The translations under genes and the position numbers were made by a program. A model generated the notes under the pieces. It saw only the letters and a list, made by a program, of their open reading frames with translations, had not been told where the DNA came from and did not search any database. From assembly GCF_030272615.1 (NCBI RefSeq), contig NC_081406.1, positions 264,897,192-264,961,191 on the forward strand: DNA of 64,000 bases. Reading direction: 5' to 3'. Origin of the DNA: Cryptomeria japonica (Eukaryota > Streptophyta > Pinopsida > Cupressales > Cupressaceae). Within the stretch, counting starts at the first letter, position 1, and each line of letters opens with the position of its first letter. Below, piece after piece: positions 49,268 through 60,131 of the stretch.

Positions 49268-50469
49268 TGTATTGTGGTGGAAAATTAGGAATTAGGGTTT
49301 AAGATAATAAAACCATTAAATTAACCAATTTAAGGGGAAATACATTGAAAGAGGAGTGAACCCAATAGATCTAGCCACAATCTAAATGAGGAAAGGGTGA
49401 AATTATGATTAGATTCATTGGTTGGGGGTAGTAATCCTCTTTCTTAGTTGAAAATTGGATGATAGTTGTGAAATTAGGGTAAAAGTATGAATAATTGAAG
49501 TAAACTATAAAAAATAGACTGCTATAGATATCCCATGAAGCCATAAACTAAGATCTCAGCAAAAGAATAAATTTAGAACTTATTCCTAGAAGTTTGGTTT
49601 GATTTTTCAGGACCAGGTGGTATAGATTTGCCCTGGTCCTCTGAATTTTCGTTTGTTGAAAGTTGAACTTGTTCATCATTGTTGACTCTGCTAAAAATTC
49701 CCAATAACAACTCCTGCACCTATTTCTAGCACACAAAAAGAGAGGGAAAGATGTTGGGGATAGAGGTTTGCCTTAGGTCAAACCCCATTTTAGGAATTTA
49801 CCTTGAAATTGAAATATGAATTGAAATGAAAATCGCTACAAAATGCTTTCCTTTTGAGGGAAAGGCCAGATTTGAAACAAAAGTGTCGATATTTGAAATA
49901 TCACTTGATGAAGTTGTGTTTGATCCTCATGCAACAATTTTATGATGTCGTAAAATGCCTTCAAAGAAGATTGATCATGGATGTTATCTTGAATGCACAA
50001 ACTTGACTTTACTTCTACTCAAATGCTTGATAAATGATTGATTTCTTGCTCACTTGAATTTGTTGGAGTGTAATTTTGCCTCTTGGAAAATTTCAATTTC
50101 AAATGAGAGGGGTAAACCTCCTTTTATACTCGATTGCCCTAAAATTAATTGAATTTCCAGAGTAGGTCAACACAAGGTCAAATTTCTCGTTCACTTGAAG
50201 TGATTGTTATGGGGACCCAAAATGTGTGCTAATTAGGAGGACTAGGGTGCCCAACACCCCGGTCCTGAGCTAGTAATAGGGTGCCCAATGCCCTAGTCCT
50301 AAGAATCGGGACTCCAAAATGAGGGAGAGACAGTGAAGATGATGAAAATGTGAGGTTGATAGGTAGCATGAGAAGAATCAAGACAAACATCAGACATCAA
50401 ACGTCCAAGCACCAAAGTGAGGTATATGTGAGGATGAAATTATATGCTGATACAATTTACAACACTACA
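49268..50469 (-). mobile_element. 3' LTR of element C
   Basis: 1202 bp; minus strand TGTAGTGTTGTAAATTG (50469) to CCACCACAATACA (49268). TATAAAAG box at plus 50121-50128 (complement). Palindromes GGACTAGGG...CCCCGGTCC at 50239-50265 and GGACCAGG...CCTGGTCC at 49610-49639. Confidence 0.9.
50121..50128 (-). promoter_or_regulatory. TATA box in the 3' LTR of element C
   Basis: Minus strand GAGTATAAAAGGAGG. Equivalent boxes are at 45320-45326 and 56998-57005 in element B. It lies about 110 bp downstream of the U3 palindrome, as in the other family members. Confidence 0.65.
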
Positions 50470-51491
50470 CTTATCCCTCACTTTAGTGGGAGTATGAGAC
50501 TAATAATACTCATGGTAAAGTACAAAGTTGCATTGAAAAACTTTCACCAAGATATCGAAGAGACAAGATGCACCAAGCCCCCAGGGATTTTAGGATCTTA
50601 CTAATCTAATATCAAGATAAAATGGACAACACATAAAAGGAAAGAAAGAGTGAACATGACTACACAAGTCCAGTAAGATTCGCTTACTATGAGTCATGAA
50701 AAAAGAGAAAAATACCAAATTACAAAGTAAAAGGGTTAGTTTGTAAAGTAACAAGTATCAAAAACATGTCATGGTGTGTGCATAAAGTGTAATATTGAGT
50801 GGAGTGTATTATCCCATGTTAAAGTAATTGTATATGCCTTATCAAGAGAAATTGTGTTAAGGTGACATGCATCTGAAATACAAGCATGTTACCGCAATGA
50901 GATTCCCCAAGAAAGGACAAATCAAAGGATAATGACCGCAAAACATATTAGAAAAAGAACATAAGGGATCCACGAAGTCTAGGGTTAGTATTCTTTATGA
51001 TAAATAATGTATATCAAGAATATTTGTATTTAATTGATCTCATCCCCCACATGTAGTGGAACTACAAACAAAATGAAAGAAGAGCAGAAGTGTCTTTTTG
51101 AGTCAACATAGATGAGACCAAAAGAGATCTCAACACTTTGCATCATCCTCAAGTAGACAACACAAAAGCATAACATATAGAAGAATCAAAATACAAATAG
51201 AGGAATGTCACATTGGATTCGGTCTCTTTATTACCTTGCATGAATGAAGCAACAAGGGTCATCCAAAGAGAACCTAACATAACACAAAAACATGTCAAGC
51301 AACACATACGAACAAGAAAACACACAAAAGAGAATCCAAGACATGAATGAAGCTATTCAAGCAAATCATCCGCATCCTAATCTTGTTGAACATCACTTAG
51401 GGATGGTGGAAATGATGCAAGAGGATCCACTTCAAGCACAACATAGAAATCTATTGCAAGTTCAAAACAAGGACCATGCTCTAATGACAAG
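50470..51491 (-). other. 3' untranslated region of element C
   Basis: Polypurine tract at 50470-50486 (complement CTAAAGTGAGGGATAAG). Conserved noncoding block at 51090-51158. The plus-strand ORF 51292-51555 is on the antisense of the C-terminal region and is a shadow. Confidence 0.6.
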
Positions 51492-52217
51492 TCACTTTTT
51501 TTTGTCACTAGGAGATAGGGTTAATGCTTTTGAAAAATGTGAAGATAACTCATGAATAATCTCAACAAGATAAAACATATCATCAAAATCATTAAAATCA
51601 ATAGTGTTAGCATGAACAACATTATAATCATCGATATCATCATCTAGACTAATAAAAATAGGATCTCTAATGTGGAAAGAAGTTGAACCATCATTTTTTA
51701 AAGCATTTTTAAAGTAGGTGATTTGATGTGAACTCCTCCCTAGATTAGGCGAAGCTTGGAAAAATTGGACCAAGTCAACATTTGGTGTCTTCGGGGAGGA
51801 AATAGTATGGGAAGCAAGCTCACAAACCTTAGCATGACATCTTCGTTGGAGTTCTCTCGCACAATGATTCCTTTTAAGTTTAGTCAAGACTTGTGAAGGT
51901 TTAGGATCAATGGACATGGGCTTATTTTCTTCCCTTATAGGGGGAGGAAGGGAAGAAACCTCAATAGGTTGAGGGAGACTTGATGCCAAGTGCTTTCCTT
52001 TATAAGAAGGAGGAGGTGAGACTGAAGCATATAGAGATGGAATAGAAGGTGTAAGAAGAATACCAAGTTCATCATGAGGAGGAATATCCATGGGTGCAGG
52101 GTCTCTAGGTTTACTCAAGGACATGATCATCTCATTTTTCCATTTTTGATAAGAGATTCTAAGGCTTAGGAGGCTCAAGTTGTTTAGGACAAAAGTAATC
52201 AAGAGCAAAACTACCAC
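51492..52217 (-). CDS. Open C-terminal region of element C polyprotein
   Basis: 241 codons without a stop. After a hydrophobic frame start it reads YQKWKNEMIMSLSKPRDPAP, a Pro/Ser-rich spacer (VSPPPSYKGKHLASSLPQP), a basic KRNHCARELQRRCHAKVCE, NVDLVQFFQASPNLGRSS, and an acidic end SLDDDIDDYNVVHAN. It corresponds to 39130-40050 of element A. It was the C-terminus of the gag-protease polyprotein, so the Met is probably not a true start. Role unknown; a basic motif between flexible segments could bind nucleic acid. Confidence 0.55.
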   Translation of the reverse strand: MVVLLLITFVLNNLSLLSLRISYQKWKNEMIMSLSKPRDPAPMDIPPHDELGILLTPSIPSLYASVSPPPSYKGKHLASSLPQPIEVSSLPPPIREENKPMSIDPKPSQVLTKLKRNHCARELQRRCHAKVCELASHTISSPKTPNVDLVQFFQASPNLGRSSHQITYFKNALKNDGSTSFHIRDPIFISLDDDIDDYNVVHANTIDFNDFDDMFYLVEIIHELSSHFSKALTLSPSDKKK

Positions 52218-52640
52218 GCTTCACCATGGTTTGGAAAATGCTATGATTAATTGTTATGATAGTGTCATAATGAGGGAATTTAAAAATATTTATGGATTGT
52301 AGAAGGGATAGCTTTCATGGAAGAGAGCTAAGGATGTCCCAAATTCACACAAAACTGACCTGCTGTAGGAATAATAGCAAAGGTGATATCTAAGCTCTTA
52401 GTACCAACCTCAATGAGAAGGGTGATGGAACCAATATTAGGGCAAGAGAAACCAGCATACACCTTGGCCATGTAACATCAAATTTATCATATGTAATTTG
52501 ATACAATTGTTAAATATAAAGATATTATTCGATAATCACATTCACCATAAACACAAGATCAATGAGCCCACCTTGTGAGATTTTGTCTTTGATCTTCACA
52601 ATGATATATAATGGGTCATTAGGTGCAACAATTATCTCAC
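52218..52640 (-). pseudogene. Retropepsin-like domain of element C
   Basis: Minus strand: GLIDLVFMVNVIIE (active site D-L-V), a decayed stretch, then YAGFSCPNIGSITLLIEVGT and KSLDITFAIIPTAGQFCVNL with HPxLSSMKAIPSTIHKYF. Same layout as element A, with stops and two shifts. Confidence 0.7.
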
Positions 52641-52883
52641 TAAGATCAAAACTAATGCATTTATTTTGGAGGTGTAGGTTTGTCAACAAGGTTCACACCA
52701 TTATTAGATTCCATACCAGGGTCATTAGGAGAAAAAATGAGGGAATCAAACTCAACAACATTGGTAGAATAAGAAGGCAACAAATTGGTAAAGATTTAAA
52801 ATTTTTGATTAGAAAGAGCTACAAATTTATTCCCTTTGTCATCGACACCATCTAGATATATTATTATTATTATCAATGAAATT

Positions 52884-54523
52884 TTATATCTTATTTATCA
52901 ACTTGTAACACTTCTTAGTATCATGGCCAGGTTGAGTGTGATATTGACAAAAAAAAATGGGATCATGGTAAGGTGGAAATGGTTTGGAAGTGTCTATTAG
53001 ATTGATGGGAGGAAGTTGTAACACATTAGCATTAATTAATTTCAACATTATAGTACACAAATACTCAAAAAGAGGAGTTAATTGTTTTCTAAAGTATTTA
53101 CATAAAGGGGCCACACTTGATGTTGTGGTTGTCACTTGAGTGTTGTTGTTGTCATTTAGATTGATGAAACCTTTGTTAGGTTTGAAATTCAAAAATGATT
53201 GTTGAGCACTCTCATTTTTATCAACTTGAGCCATTGAAGAGGATGATTCAAATTGACTCACTTGAAGCTAATAATTATGAAGCACTGTACACAATTGCTT
53301 AAAGGAAGTAAACCCAAAAAATAGAAGCTTATCTTTGATATCTTTTTGTAAATTAGTAATAAAAATTATTTGAACATAATGATCAAGCACTTGATAAGAA
53401 ATTTGAGAATTCAAATGTTTATATCTACTAATAAAATTAGTCACTTCTTCTTTAACTCCTTGCTTACAATGAATCAAATCAGTCAAAATAATATTAGGAC
53501 CAATGTTATTTTGAAATTTTTGAATGAAAGAATTATCCAATAGTTGAAATTAAGTAATAGAATAAGGAGGCAAAGAACAATACCATTGCAAATCTTTATC
53601 CCTAAAGGTTCTAGTGAACAGTTTAGCCATAAGTCTTTGGTCTTGAGCAGAATCAGTATGTAAATTTTGACTTGACATCAGTCACGGGGTCACCTTTACA
53701 ACTCCAATTGATAGAATTCCACATGTTTAGGAGGAACCACATAAACAATGTCATCGTATAGTGGGCTTGCTACATTGAATGTGGTAACATTGAACTTGGA
53801 TTGAGTAATGGAAGCCAATTGATATTGTAGGGATGTAACGGTTTGGGCTAGGTTATTGATGGATGCTTTGATGGATGGATTGAAATTTGAAATGTTGGAT
53901 TGTGATGGAGGAGTAATATTGTGGTATGTGGGTTTTTGTTGAGAATATATTGGTGGAACATCGTGGTATGTTGGTATGGGATATGGTTGTGAAACAAATG
54001 GAAGACTCATGGAAGAGGCTATGCAAGAATTTTGATTAATAGGATTTCCCCCATGAATAAAATGTGTAGGATTAACATTTTGAGTGAAATTAGTCATGAT
54101 AGAAGATGTAAAAGTAGGAACACTAGGCAAGGATGTAGGCATAGGAATGGAATGGTTAAATTGACTAGTGGGTTGAGAGTAACCAAGAACTTTGACATAA
54201 CTTTTTGTTGGCATGATATTAGTATCAACAATATGAGAAAGGCCATGCAAAAAATCCACACCTATCTTATCACTTTGCACCATTATTTGGAATCCTTCAA
54301 TCAAGGGGATTGCCTCACTTTCTGGGTATTGTTGACTCATCCATTATTGAAGATTTTCATATTCATTGTAAATCTTTTCTAATTAGTCAATGGTAACCCT
54401 AGTTAGTGATTCATCCACATCATAATAATTATGAGGAGAATGGGGATAAACGGTGTCGTTTGTTGGATTAGAGGAAGCACCAACATTCTCATGGAACAAG
54501 TTATCCAACTGAGGCTCCATATC
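52884..54523 (-). pseudogene. Gag of element C
   Basis: ATG at 54523-54521 gives MEPQLDNLFHENVGASS, matching element A. Then ESLTRVTID, stop, SQQYPESEAIPLIEGFQIMV (53696-54340), a Pro/Thr-rich spacer, LAQTVTSLQYQLASITQSKF, VVPPKHVEFYQLEL. The gag core lies in other frames: SFIQKFQNNIGPNIILTDLI and VTNFISRYKHLNSQISYQVL (53268-53540). It ends FFCQYHTQPGHDTKKCYKLI (52884-53261), a C-x2-H-x4-H-x4-C knuckle-like motif complete here. Three frameshifts, few stops. Confidence 0.87.
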
Positions 54524-54974
54524 CTTAGAGTTTAAACCTTGGGAAGCCTTAAGTATACAACTTATTTTCACTATAATATTGTATGTAGGACTAGTGGTAA
54601 CAAAACTCATGCACAAAGGAGGAAAATTTTGATGCACAAATTGACAAATACAATTAAACAATGTAATTTGTTGTAAAAATGATTGATTAACTAATTAATT
54701 AGGCAATTTGAATTATGATTTTTAATATTAGATGCCTCTAAATCTAAGCATAACATGTCATAATAATCAAATCTAAAAACACAATTGAAAAAGTATGCAA
54801 CCCACAAATCAATTTTAGCATAATAAATTACGGTTTTTGTGAAATTAACCACTAAAGTTATGTATTCAATTGCAAATGAGATCTATGAGTGCAAAAATAC
54901 TTCTAAAATGCATACAAATCAAATCCGATATAATAAATCAAAAATTAGCATGAAAGAAGTCAGATTCACCAAAA
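54524..54974 (-). other. Leader and primer-binding site of element C
   Basis: Noncoding AT-rich leader. The primer site is at 54962-54974 (complement TTTTGGTGAATCT), directly inside the 5' LTR. Confidence 0.65.
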
Positions 54975-55340
54975 TGTATTGTGGTGGAAAATTAGGAATT
55001 AAGGTTTAAGATAATAGAACCAATAAATTAACCAAAATAACCCAATACATTGAAAGAGGAGTGAACCCAATAGATCTAGACACAATCCAAATAAGGAAAG
55101 GGTTGAAATTATGATTGAGTTCACTAGTTGGGTTAGCAATCCTCTTTCTTAGTTGAAAATTGGATGATAGTTGTGAAATTAGGGTAAAGTACATGAATAA
55201 TTTAAGTCAATTGAAAAAATAGATTTCTAGAGATATTCCACGAAGCCACAAATTGAGATCCAAGCAAAAGAAAATATTTAGAATTTATTCTCAACTTTAG
55301 TCAGAGGATTTGAATGTTCAAGCACTTCAATACAACTTGT
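54975..55340 (-). mobile_element. 5' LTR of element C, internally deleted
   Basis: 366 bp against 1202 bp for its partner. The end next to the leader (54975-55300) aligns well with 49268-49590; the outer end is short and degenerate (AATACAACTTGT) before target duplication CAATG. The U3 and promoter are missing. Confidence 0.7.
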
Positions 55341-55345
55341 CAATG

Positions 55346-55690
55346 TCATAATATTTTCATCGAAAATGTGAGCTATATACCACACAACACTTTCATACCA
55401 TTTTCATCATTTTGAACCAACCTCCTTAAACCTTCAATCAAGGGGGTTGCCTCTCCACCAAAGCATTTTGGACTTACAAATTATTTCAGCCCTTCAAATT
55501 TCTTGTCGAGCTTCCCCAATTGTTTGACATTAGACAATTGAGTTGGAGAGTCATCTCATTATGAGAAGAATTAAGAGAAGGATTTTAAACAATGTTAGGC
55601 ATGTTAGGTGATGGATTAAAATAAGAACATTCGCCTAATCTCCTAGAGAACAAGTTAGTCAAATTAGGCTCAACACCCTTAGTGTTTAAA
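55346..55690 (-). pseudogene. N-terminal gag of element B
   Basis: Reads VEPNLTNLFSRRLGECSYFN then QRQPPLIEGLRRLVQNDENG, matching element A MEPNLGDFF and PLIEGLKRMIQSDKNG. The ATG codon is now GTT (plus 55672-55674). Frame joins 49262 after removal of element C. The Pro-rich middle of about 140 codons found in A and C is absent. Confidence 0.72.
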
Positions 55691-56061
55691 CATTAGGAAG
55701 TCATAAGTCTATGAATTCTTCTCACTAGGATATTGGATTTGGGACAATGAATAATGAAATTGATACAAAAAGAAGACAAAGCTAGCTGAATATATTTATG
55801 TTCACAATCTCTCTTACGTAATTGTAAATGATAATGTAAGCAATTAACTATTGATATGCAACTATAACATTGAAACAAGTGATTAAACATTGTAATATCT
55901 TAATAGAATGGTCAATTAACCACTTAATCAAGAAAAATAAACTATAGAAATGATAGATTGCAGCAATTAATGTCTTTAAAACTAAAAATTATATGCAATT
56001 AAGCTCATATATTAAAATCCAAATCATAAATTATTCAAAATAGAAATTAGGTTCACCAAAA
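55691..56061 (-). other. Leader and primer-binding site of element B
   Basis: Noncoding. The primer site TTTTGGTGAACC is the complement of 56050-56061, directly at the LTR. The ORF 55693-55890 is a chance frame. Confidence 0.6.
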
Positions 56062-57308
56062 TGTAAAGGTGTGCAAATGGGGTTCATTGGTCTATACATA
56101 CAACTAGGAATCAAACACATTCACATCAACATACATTGGGGAAATAACTAATAGGCCCAAGTACAAGCCCTTGGGAGAGATGGGCACATGGATTGGTTAG
56201 TTCCTTCATATGAATTGATAAGATAGAATGATGAAATGCAAGAACTAGATCTGATGATACAAGTTTTATAGTAATTAGTATAAATATTAAGCTATAGAAT
56301 AGATATGTAGACTCTGAGAATAGATATGGAAATGGAGATAAAAAAGGAACCCTTGTCTACAATTTGAGCTTGAAAGTGTTGGACTATCTGGAAGGTCTCT
56401 GATGTAGATAATAGGAACAAATTTGGGCTAAGGATATCACTTGGAATATTTCCCTAAAATTTTGTCAAAAAAGCTTCAAACACTTCAGACTTGTCTGAAA
56501 CTTCTGCTTTTTTCTACTTCTTCAAAATATGGATCTCTTTGTCTCAATTTACACTTTATGAATCTATAATCGTTATTTGTAAAATCTAAAACCTAAACAT
56601 AGAAGAGAGTAAAAATGGTTTCTGGTTAATAGGGGTTTTCCTAAGTAAAACCTTGGGTTGGAATTAACTCTATAATGATGATAAATAGAAGAGAGAGAGA
56701 TCTTACCCTTGCAAGGAAGAGGCTAGATCTGAAATAAAATATTGAATTGAAATGTTATATCTTTTCGTAGGAATATCCTTGCTTTGAAGTCTTCATGAAA
56801 ATTTGATATTAATAAGTGGAATATCATGCATGCCTTCACATAAACTTGATCATGAATGCCATCTTGAATGCTTGAAAATATGAATACTTGATGTCTCCTC
56901 GACTGCTTTAAAGATGATTGATTTCTTTCTCAATTGAATTGAATCGATCCCAAGAAAATGTAATTGGGTTATATTTCAAATGAGGGGATAAGACTTGCTT
57001 TTATACTCAACCTCACAAACTATGTTGAAATTTTTGAAGAAGGCCGACATCATGAGAATTTTCTCACTCAATTTTTTTTACCATTATAGGGCTCATAGTT
57101 GGGCTCCTTTTGACTAGACTATGGTGCTAGGTTCCTTAGTCCACTATTGGTGTGATGGAGTAGGTTCAGAGAGAGTAGGATGATAAACCTCCAAAATTAG
57201 ATATTGTTTTAGCAGAATTAGGCATAAGAAAGTGTAAGGAAGGAAAATCACCAAAGTGAGCTCCAAATGAGCATAAAATTGTCTAAGGATACACTTTTCA
57301 ACACTACA
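56062..57308 (-). mobile_element. 5' LTR of element B
   Basis: 1247 bp; minus strand TGTAGTGTTGAAAAGTG (57308) to CACACCTTTACA (56062). TATAAAAG at plus 56998-57005 (complement). It aligns with 44377-45655 along its length with many substitutions and small indels. Confidence 0.88.
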
Positions 57309-57313
57309 ACATA

Positions 57314-57480
57314 AAGTTTAAACAAAATTATATTAGTTCCTTTGTGATTAGACCATTAAAGTTAGGTAAGGGAGATGGAGGTATGCTCTTAAGAGAAACA
57401 ATACACTTTTGGTAGGTGATTGTGAATTCAAAGGTTATTGGTTCAACAAGATTCTCTACTTCTTTGTAAGCCATTTTATA
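57314..57480 (-). pseudogene. Host gypsy gag, N-terminal part
   Basis: Minus strand reads IPPSPLPNFNGLITKEL then, after a stop and shift, LFKLYV up to the insertion point. The rest, DVLFQNYDY, is at 44376. This matches the gypsy gag start of the core (LPxFxGxxxxDPxxFLFEFD). Upstream sequence to about 57,480 is weakly protein-like (ENLVEPITFEFTITYQKC). Confidence 0.65.
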
Positions 57481-59590
57481 GAGTGATTCTTCTATTTATG
57501 TGGATGCAATCAATGGTCATGTTTTCTCAAAGGATGTTGAAGTCTTTGTTGTTGTAATCACATAAATATATGCCCTTATTAAGTTATCTACTCAACTATT
57601 TGATATAACATGGAAACACTCTTGGGCTTGTGGGTTGCCTATAAGTTGCAGTGAGTCTCTAGAGAAGGCTTGTTCCTTTGGAGCTATAATCTATACTTCT
57701 TTTTTTCTTTTGGAAAGGGAGAAATATTGCTTAAAATTGAAATTAAGACTAAGAGGTGATACACCATAATCTCTTATAAATTTTACCGTTGTGTTAAATA
57801 CACAAACATTCAATGATTCAATTGTTCACGCACAACTCAAGATTCAACATACTCATATATTAGCATTCCATATAAAGTTGTTTTGACAACACTAAAAGGA
57901 AGAAAATGAAATAGTCTTCACGAATAGAAGTTATTTAAATGCTAACACAAACTATAACCAACACAAAATATTTTATTTTTTTTTCTGTTCAAATGTGTAT
58001 AAGATAAGACATTTACTTGAGGATTCATAAAATGAAATCACATAAACAACATCAACTATCAAGTTACACACAATAGAACAAGTTGTGAAGGCCACAGTGT
58101 TGGATTTTATCGATTGAAAGGTGTTGCAACAACAATAAAATCCTTAAATCCTTTGAAAATTTGAAAATGCATTGTTGCTTCAATCATAAAATGATTGATA
58201 TTTTAGTTAAAAAATATCTTTATGATAGAAATAAACTTATAAGTTACAATACTTAGTAGAAAGAAGGTGAGAACTACTTGAAAAAGACAGCTAGGTGTAT
58301 TATATTAGTTGTTTAATAACTTCCTCAATTTTTGGAACATGTTTTGAGTACAAAAGACAAGTGTTTGCCTAAATGATTGAGTTAAACTTCATCTTTTTTT
58401 GTTGCTATCTTCTCCTTTGTGGCATAGAAAATTCTTGAGTTTTGACCTTTTCTCAATTTTGAGCTACTTTTGTTTGCTACTATACTTGTTTGAAAAATAA
58501 CTTTCACTTTCTTAGATTGCTAAGAAGATAGTCAAAGGTCCCCAACCACCACCCACCTCACTAAAACAAGTTCAAATTTCCCTATATATCTTCAACTACT
58601 CCACCACTTCCTCTCAAACACCCAAAATTACCTCATTATAAAGATAAGACATGTGAAAAAAGGCATGAAAGGACTAAAATGATTTTAAGGGCATGGGAGA
58701 TTTTTTAAGGACAATATTTTGCCATGTATTATATTCATCTAAGATTCTTCATCTTCACATCTTCAATAATTATCCAACAAAATTATGTGCACTATTAATT
58801 TGTTCCTTGTTGATAATTATAATTTTAATTTCCCATGTTTTCTTCAGTCCCTTCTAAAATAACCATCTCAAGCATTCCAACCATATTGTAATTTTCACTA
58901 AAAACTATCATCTATCACTATTTATAACACACTCTGCCCTGCATACTTTGAAGACTAACTCATGTTGATAAAAATTTCAAAAATATGTCCTACCACTTCT
59001 AAAACACATTGTCACCTCCATGCTTTACTAGGAACCATCTCAAGTATAGCTCTTTTAAGGACCGTCTTTATTAATTATTTTCATATCTTTTCTCATGACT
59101 ATTCTCCCAACTGATCCTTTGTTGCTTGTTCATGATTGTACATGCCCCTTTTATCATTTTTATGTGATTCAGACAATGGTATGACAATGAACTCCTTAAG
59201 AAGATAAACAAATATCATGAAACCCTCAAGCAAACTTGGCTTCTCATAACTTAAAAGGATTCGATCTTTCTTCACAAAACCATTTTTTGCGTTGGAGCAA
59301 GGGACCCTCTTACCACTAATATCTTCACACAGTCATGTTTAAGTCTTTTGTTATGCAATATTGTAGGTTGTTGTATGTTCATAACATATATATCATGGTC
59401 CTAAAGTAAATGCCAAGATAAAGATTCTAGTATTATTTCTTATTACCATTTGGAGCTATAGAAATCTCACTCTCTACAATATCTTTCTTTACCCTACAAC
59501 ATTTATTGTACAGTGGCACAATGTCATCTTAAACTTCCTAAATGATATCATGTGAGGGACTACCTTTTACTCAATATGCGCCACTATACA
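57481..59590. other. Unassigned AT-rich sequence
   Basis: May include the decayed leader or 5' LTR of the host gypsy, but I could not find a matching LTR at its other end. 58570-58620 has a CTATATATC box and Pyr-rich, CACC-containing sequence like a plant promoter, with no ORF after it. Confidence 0.35.
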
Positions 59591-60131
59591 TTGATATTAA
59601 CTGTTGAGGCCTCAAACTATTTTATAACTAGCTTAGACTTCTCATTAGCTTCTTAACATAATTGTCATGCTTCCATTATTCCCTAGATGAATGTCACTTA
59701 ATTTTTTTCATTTTCTTACAAACCCTTCATAGTCATTGTCCTTTCTTGGAGTCCAATCAATTAACAAGCCACTATCTTGTCCTTAAAGACTTCAAAATGA
59801 GTTTTACAACATTAATGAATATTAGTTATCTTAAAAGGCATTTAGCTACCATTTGACTATGTGTATTGACATTGACTATTAAGGCCTCAAACTATTTCAT
59901 AACTAGCTTAGACGTCTCATTGGCTTCTTAACATTATTGTCATGCTTCCATTATTTCCTAGATGAATGTCACTTGAATTTTCTCATTTTCTTACAAACCA
60001 TTCATAGTCACTGTCCTTCCTCAGAGTCCAATCAATTAACAAGCCATTGTCTTCTCCTTAAAGACTTCAAAATGAGTTTTACAACATTAATGAATTTTAG
60101 TGTCTTAAAAGGCATTTAGCTACCATCCAGT
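59591..60131. repeat. Tandem duplication, 275-bp period
   Basis: Unit 1 about 59591-59860 and unit 2 about 59866-60131. AGGCCTCAAACTATTT is at 59607 and 59882, ATGAATGTCACTT at 59687 and 59962. The copies differ at perhaps one base in twenty. The ORFs 59662-59856 and 59937-60119 are copies of the same chance frame. Confidence 0.85.

Larger units (their letters stand above)
49268..55340 (-). mobile_element. Element C: gag/protease-only LTR element inside element B
   Basis: Minus-strand element of 6.1 kb with 3' LTR 49268-50469, a shortened 5' LTR 54975-55340 and target duplication CAATG at 49263-49267 and 55341-55345. Primer-site context, polypurine tract and protein order match elements A and B. 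It interrupts the gag of element B. No RT or integrase. Confidence 0.87.
44377..57308 (-). mobile_element. Element B: gag/protease-only LTR element carrying element C
   Basis: Minus-strand element with LTRs 56062-57308 (5') and 44377-45655 (3') and near-matching target duplications ACATC (44372-44376) and ACATA (57309-57313). Without element C (49268-55340) it is about 6.9 kb. Same primer-site context, polypurine tract and protein order as element A. It sits in the gag of the host gypsy. Confidence 0.85.
31930..57480 (-). mobile_element. Host Ty3/gypsy element, split by three nested insertions
   Basis: On the minus strand the order is gag (57480-57314, 44376-43319), protease (42720-42097), RT and RNase H (34280-32601), integrase (32600-31930), the normal gypsy order protease-RT-RNase H-integrase. 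Removing element B and one target duplication restores the gag reading LFK-FDVLFQNYDY. Removing element A joins protease to RT. Many stops show an old copy. I could not identify its LTRs, so both outer limits are approximate. Confidence 0.8.

Noticed and set aside
58570-58620. Host gene promoter
   Set aside because: A TATA-like box and Pyr-rich leader occur, but no ORF or splice-like structure follows.
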